NCBI GenBank assembly: GCA_913061265.1
Contig: CAJXVS010000006.1
Coordinates: 310,001 to 374,000 of the forward strand
Source: an uncultured Halobacteriovorax sp.
GTDB taxonomy: Bacteria; Bdellovibrionota; Bacteriovoracia; Bacteriovoracales; Bacteriovoracaceae
Direction of reading: 5' to 3'
Length of the DNA: 64,000 nucleotides
Position 1 is the first letter of the stretch, and every line of letters begins with the position of its first letter. The notes below the pieces were generated by a model that saw only the letters and a program-made list of their open reading frames with translations, did no database searches and had not been told where the DNA came from. Below, one piece after another: positions 60,593 through 64,000 of this stretch. The position numbers and the translations under genes were made by a program.

Positions 60593-61317
60593 TGGAAGAA
60601 ATTAAAAAAGATAAGCTTTCCTTTATCCTTTATAAAAATAGAAATGTTCCAAGGTTCTACGAAGTAGAAAAAGGATCCTTTCGCCTCTTTTTATACGGGC
60701 TCCCTACTCTAACAATCATCTCTATCTTGATAACGGCCAGTTTATTGGTCTATTTTAAGCAAATTAGAGAGATGGCCAAAAGAAAAGAGCCGGCCATCAT
60801 TCTTGAATTAAAGAACAAGAGCTTGGCCCTTCAAGAGAAGGTCGAAGATGTTCAAAAAACAAATGCCATTCTAGAGAAGAAGCTCATTACAGGAGCTAGC
60901 GATACTGGTCTAAAGACCATGTCACTTTTTAAAGTTCCTCCAGGGCAAATCGACCTCACCAAGTCCCCTGACTTAGCTGTTGAATCAGTTAGTTCAAGAC
61001 AAGAGAATGGTTATTATACCCTTAAATTTAACCTCTCTAATAATAGCAAAGGCCAAGAGAAGATCGCGGGCCATATCTTTGTCATGATGAAAGCGGCTAA
61101 TACATATGACTTTTATCCAAATGATGTCTTTGATGAGAATGAAATGCAAATGGACTTTAATAAAGGTGAATACTTTGCAACAAGTAGGTTCCGCCCTGTA
61201 GACGCTAAGTTTAAGATACCGCCAAAAGCCACTTCCGCTCTCTTTAAGATCTTGGTCTTCTCGAGAACAGGGGACTTAATGTTGAAACAGATTATTTCTA
61301 AAAAGATTGAGCTTTAG
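60592..61317 (+). CDS. Bitopic coiled-coil membrane protein of the bactofilin operon
   Basis: A 241-residue protein whose start overlaps the transpeptidase stop (TAATG). It has a basic cytoplasmic start of about 30 residues, one membrane helix (about 33-54) and a coiled coil (about 62-97, PAIILELKNKSLALQEKV). A beta-rich periplasmic domain of 130 residues follows (YYTLKFNLSNNSKGQEKI, GHIFVMMKAA, FKILVFSRTGD). The positive charge before the helix fits an N-in, C-out topology. It could connect the cytoplasmic bactofilin to the periplasmic transpeptidase. The family is not recognised. Confidence 0.75.
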   Translation: MEEIKKDKLSFILYKNRNVPRFYEVEKGSFRLFLYGLPTLTIISILITASLLVYFKQIREMAKRKEPAIILELKNKSLALQEKVEDVQKTNAILEKKLITGASDTGLKTMSLFKVPPGQIDLTKSPDLAVESVSSRQENGYYTLKFNLSNNSKGQEKIAGHIFVMMKAANTYDFYPNDVFDENEMQMDFNKGEYFATSRFRPVDAKFKIPPKATSALFKILVFSRTGDLMLKQIISKKIEL

Positions 61318-61318
61318 T

Positions 61319-61675
61319 ATGCAAACAGACTCAAGACCCTTAACTATTAATCAGCAAAACTTTAGCTTCTTTGGTAAAGGTTCAAAGTTAAATGGAACCT
61401 TTCATTTAAAGGGTCAGACTTTTATCGCTTGTTCAATTGAAGGGAATCTATTCTTAGATGATGACTCAGACTTAACCATAGAACTTTCAGGCTCTGTAAA
61501 AGGAAACCTACACGTTCATAACTTGAAGATCTTTGGCCATGTTGATGGCAATATTAGTAGCTCTGGAAAGGTCATCCTATACCCAGGCTCATCTGTAGAA
61601 GGTGAAGTGACTGCGGAAAATCTTGTGATTCAACCAGGGGCGAATGCCAATTTTAAGGCCCATACTTTAAAGTAA
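61319..61675 (+). CDS. Bactofilin
   Basis: A 118-residue protein with the bactofilin beta-helix core (DUF583): repeated short strands such as GSKLNGTFHLKGQ, CSIEGNLFLDD, GSVKGNLHVHN, FGHVDGNISSSG, GSSVEGEVTAE and PGANANFKAHT. The flexible ends are short and no membrane helix is present. Bactofilins polymerise without nucleotide on the membrane and recruit peptidoglycan enzymes. I chose ATG 61319, one base after the upstream TAG, over an upstream TTG at 61307. Coupling with an L,D-transpeptidase fits a cell-shape role. Confidence 0.9.
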   Translation: MQTDSRPLTINQQNFSFFGKGSKLNGTFHLKGQTFIACSIEGNLFLDDDSDLTIELSGSVKGNLHVHNLKIFGHVDGNISSSGKVILYPGSSVEGEVTAENLVIQPGANANFKAHTLK

Positions 61676-61692
61676 GTACAGGCCCTTATTTA

Positions 61693-63066
61693 TTAAAGAA
61701 AATTCTTATAAGAAACTACGCGAATCTTTCCGAACTTGGCCCTAAGACCTTTAGCAAGAGCGGGAGACCCAATAATAACGATTGATTGCTTACCCCATCC
61801 AAAGATATCCTTAACCGACTTATTCACTGTTGCCGCATCAATAGCAGCTACTCTTTTTTGAAACTCATAGAGTTCGTCATAAGAAGCTTCTAAGTGATCG
61901 AGAAAAAGAAGCTGACTTAAGTAAGCTCCCGTGACTTCAAAGCGAAACGGGTATGAACCTGAAAGGCTACCGCGGCTTCTGGCCAGCTCATGAGGGGGGT
62001 AAGTTCCCGCAACGATCTGATCAATAGTCGCCTTAGTCACTTCAAGGAGTTCTTCTACAGTCTGATTCTTAGTAAAGGTAGAAATTCCGGCTCTTCCGTA
62101 TCCACGCTGACCTGCTGCAAAAGCACTAACCGTGTAAGTTAGGCCTCTTTTAACTCTTAACTCTCTCATGAGTTTAGAAGTAAAGCCGCCACCTAGGAAC
62201 TCTGAAGCAAAGCTTAAAAGTTCTCTATTTTCGTACTCACCTTTATTTAAGAAGCGCCCTACTCTAACTTGAGCTTGGTTCGCTTTAGGCACAGTCACAA
62301 GAGTTATCTTAGCTTTAGCACTATCATTAGAGACTGGCTTATAGTCAGTCTTTCTTACGACTTGTCCCTGCCCGCTCCATTTACAATCTTCAGTAATAAC
62401 CTTTTCTAGATTGAGAACTTCTTTAGGACCCGCAATATAGATTCTCTTTTTTACCTGAGTGTTAAAATAGGCGAGTTTTTTGCGAAGAGCTTTTTGATTC
62501 AGCCTACGAACATCCTTCATCTTCCCACCAGTAGGATAAGCATAAGGGCTTCCCTCAAGTGAGATTTGTCTAAACGCCATCGAAGCGAGGCTTCCATGGG
62601 AATCCACTAGATTTCGAAATGAATCGAGGCTTCTTTTAACTTCTTTTTTAATCTCTTTCTTTGGAAAAGTAGCATCTTGAAAAAGATGACAAATCTTCTT
62701 CATAGTAGGAACACTATCTTTGATCAACCCAGAAACCGAATAGGTTGAATACTCATGAGTTACATTCCCAGAGTAACTAGCGCCATAAAACTCAAGGTTA
62801 TCTGAGATGTCTTTTTGGCTGTACCTTCTAGTTCCGGCGTTGAGCATACCAAACATGGCATTCGTCACACCTTTTTCATTGTCAGCATCACTAAGAGCCC
62901 CATCGGCAAAGTAAACCGACATAACATAGGTAGGAAACCTTTCATCTTCAATCCAGACCACTTCAAGGTCTTTCCATTTAAATTTCTTGATCTTATCTGC
63001 GCCATACTTTGCAGCAAAAGTAGGAAGAGAAATTAGAAATAGTACAAGTATTGTTAAGTTTTTCAT
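61693..63066 (-). CDS. M16-family peptidase, non-catalytic-type subunit
   Basis: A 457-residue exported protein with a signal peptide (cut near PTFAA). It has the M16 two-domain form, including the C-terminal RELRVKRGLTYTVSA segment with the Arg and Tyr that bind substrate. The N-terminal site where the zinc motif HxxEH should be reads NEKGVTNAMFGMLNAG, so the catalytic residues are absent. Paired M16 proteins work as an active and an inactive partner. The upstream gene, which lies only 3 nt away, encodes the probable active partner. Targets could be peptides or prey protein fragments. Confidence 0.85.
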   Translation of the reverse strand: MKNLTILVLFLISLPTFAAKYGADKIKKFKWKDLEVVWIEDERFPTYVMSVYFADGALSDADNEKGVTNAMFGMLNAGTRRYSQKDISDNLEFYGASYSGNVTHEYSTYSVSGLIKDSVPTMKKICHLFQDATFPKKEIKKEVKRSLDSFRNLVDSHGSLASMAFRQISLEGSPYAYPTGGKMKDVRRLNQKALRKKLAYFNTQVKKRIYIAGPKEVLNLEKVITEDCKWSGQGQVVRKTDYKPVSNDSAKAKITLVTVPKANQAQVRVGRFLNKGEYENRELLSFASEFLGGGFTSKLMRELRVKRGLTYTVSAFAAGQRGYGRAGISTFTKNQTVEELLEVTKATIDQIVAGTYPPHELARSRGSLSGSYPFRFEVTGAYLSQLLFLDHLEASYDELYEFQKRVAAIDAATVNKSVKDIFGWGKQSIVIIGSPALAKGLRAKFGKIRVVSYKNFL

Positions 63067-63069
63067 TTA

Positions 63070-64000
63070 TTACTTCCCCTTCGCTTTTTTATGCTTGTCC
63101 CAAACAGAAACAAAGACTTGTTTGTTGCCAGCAAAGACTTCTTTACAGGTCTTTTTAACTTCATCTGTTGTAATAGAGTCATAGATCTCTAACTCTTTTT
63201 GATAATGCTTATAGTCTCCGTAATACTTTTCAGTAGATCCTATAAAGCTAGCAACTCCAGCGTTGTTTTGAATTTCTCCATAATACATAACGAGGAATTG
63301 ATTCTTAGTTTTTTGAACGCCTCTATCATCGATAGCCTTATCACAAAGTGAGCGGGTCTCTTTCACAAGAGTTCTTCTCACTTTTTCTAGATTCACATTG
63401 CGGCCAAGTTCTCCACTAATAAAGAAGACGCCGTTCTTTTGTAAATTATAATTAGAAACTGAGACACTATTAAGGATAGGGCTCTTATTTTTCACATACT
63501 TCTGATGAAAATATGAAGAGCTACCAACGCCTAGGATACTACTGAGAATATCCATCACGTAAGCTTTCCTTGTGCCAAGAGGCTCCCCTCTATAAGACAT
63601 CATAAAGGTTGGCGTCTTTGTGTTTCCATAGACCTTTTTATGAGAACCATAGCTTGGATTAGCGACATAAAGCTCATCCTTATCTTTTTCTTTCTTTAGA
63701 TCTTGAATTTCTTTAGATGATCTATCGAGGTCACCAAATTTTTTCTTAATTTGAGAGATAACATCACTACTATCGACATCCCCTACAACAACGATGATAG
63801 CGTTATCTGGAGTGTAGAACTTCTTAAAGAAATCAAACATCTGATCTCTGTTCAAAGTGATTAAGTCTTCAACTGAACCGATGACTGAAAGACCATAAGG
63901 AGTTCCCTTAAACATCTCTTGCATCATCGATAAATAAAGTTTTCCCTTTGAAGAGTTTTCATAGCGGTACTTTCTCTCTTCAAGAACAACGTCCCTTTCT
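63070..64000 (-). CDS. M16-family peptidase, probable catalytic subunit, 5' end beyond window
   Basis: The frame is open at the right edge and gives about 309 residues of a larger protein (usually 450 or more). The visible part starts ERDVVLEERKYRYENSSKGK, the conserved helix after the zinc site in M16 peptidases, and continues to FKGTPYGLSVIGSVEDL. The HxxEH zinc motif and any signal peptide lie outside the window. The downstream partner lacks HxxEH, so activity is expected here. Two stop codons (TAATAA) end the gene directly before the partner's ATG, consistent with one operon. Confidence 0.88.
   Translation of the reverse strand, partial: ERDVVLEERKYRYENSSKGKLYLSMMQEMFKGTPYGLSVIGSVEDLITLNRDQMFDFFKKFYTPDNAIIVVVGDVDSSDVISQIKKKFGDLDRSSKEIQDLKKEKDKDELYVANPSYGSHKKVYGNTKTPTFMMSYRGEPLGTRKAYVMDILSSILGVGSSSYFHQKYVKNKSPILNSVSVSNYNLQKNGVFFISGELGRNVNLEKVRRTLVKETRSLCDKAIDDRGVQKTKNQFLVMYYGEIQNNAGVASFIGSTEKYYGDYKHYQKELEIYDSITTDEVKKTCKEVFAGNKQVFVSVWDKHKKAKGK

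Noticed and set aside
1..64000. tRNA or rRNA genes, insertion sequences, phage genes
   Set aside because: I saw no cloverleaf sequence, conserved rRNA stretch, transposase or integrase on either strand by reading; a tRNAscan-SE and Rfam search would confirm this.

Overview
The window is a gene-dense, low-GC bacterial chromosome segment with no rRNA, tRNA, integrase, transposase or CRISPR array that I can see. The gene set suggests a Gram-negative predatory or gliding bacterium of the Bdellovibrionota, most likely Bacteriovoracales (Bacteriovorax/Halobacteriovorax type). The grounds are many secreted and lipoprotein genes, pseudopilins, secreted nucleases and a phospholipase-D-like protein, a bactofilin operon and receiver-coiled-coil proteins. 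This placement is inference from gene style, not from a marker gene. The two edge genes are cut: an RND exporter on the left and an M16 peptidase on the right.

Layout. 1-8 kb: RND exporter, class II aldolase, an acyltransferase pair (PlsC-like plus a left-handed beta-helix membrane protein), a MATE exporter and an OmpR-type two-component system. 8-13.3 kb: a DEDDh exonuclease, then a three-gene operon that is the most unusual part of the window. It encodes a MotB/OmpA-like protein carrying about 640 residues of coiled coil, a TolQ/MotA-like channel subunit and a cyclic-nucleotide-binding-fold protein. 13.3-24 kb: MarR regulator, O-antigen-ligase-like protein, DUF502 protein, subtilase, aldo/keto reductase, YheT hydrolase, KAS III, MAPEG and FAD oxidoreductase genes. 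24-30 kb: three tandem pseudopilin-like genes, then a secreted PLD-like protein, endonuclease I and a basic lipoprotein. 30-35.7 kb: GST and a series of secreted or membrane proteins without a recognised family. 35.8-39.8 kb: a complete AapJQMP amino-acid ABC transporter. 40-44.2 kb: secreted HEAT-repeat protein, a LamG lipoprotein/beta-barrel operon and a lipoprotein. 44.4-51 kb: histidine phosphatase, a trmFO-EamA-nucleotide-sugar SDR-glycosyltransferase operon and glutamine-dependent NAD synthetase. 51-54.4 kb: a histone-H1-tail-like protein, an APC permease fused to universal-stress domains and a lipoprotein with a zinc-protease-like motif. 54.5-59.4 kb: an operon of a receiver/acidic-repeat/coiled-coil protein, a GGDEF diguanylate cyclase and a metallophosphoesterase. 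59.5-61.7 kb: an L,D-transpeptidase, a membrane coiled-coil protein and a bactofilin, probably a cell-shape module. 61.7-64 kb: two M16 peptidase subunits.

How the genes fit together. Genes are tightly packed and many pairs are joined by 1-4 nt overlaps (TAATG, ATGA, TTGA, GTGA), so several start codons can be fixed, including non-ATG starts. Convergent neighbours often overlap by 4-18 nt. The best candidates for an undescribed system are the giant-coiled-coil ion-motor operon (9.0-13.3 kb) and the receiver/LDLG-repeat/coiled-coil protein with its cyclase (54.5-59.4 kb). The second resembles the AglZ/FrzS layout of myxobacterial motility proteins and the first resembles stator or Agl-type motors. 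A functional link between the two is speculative.
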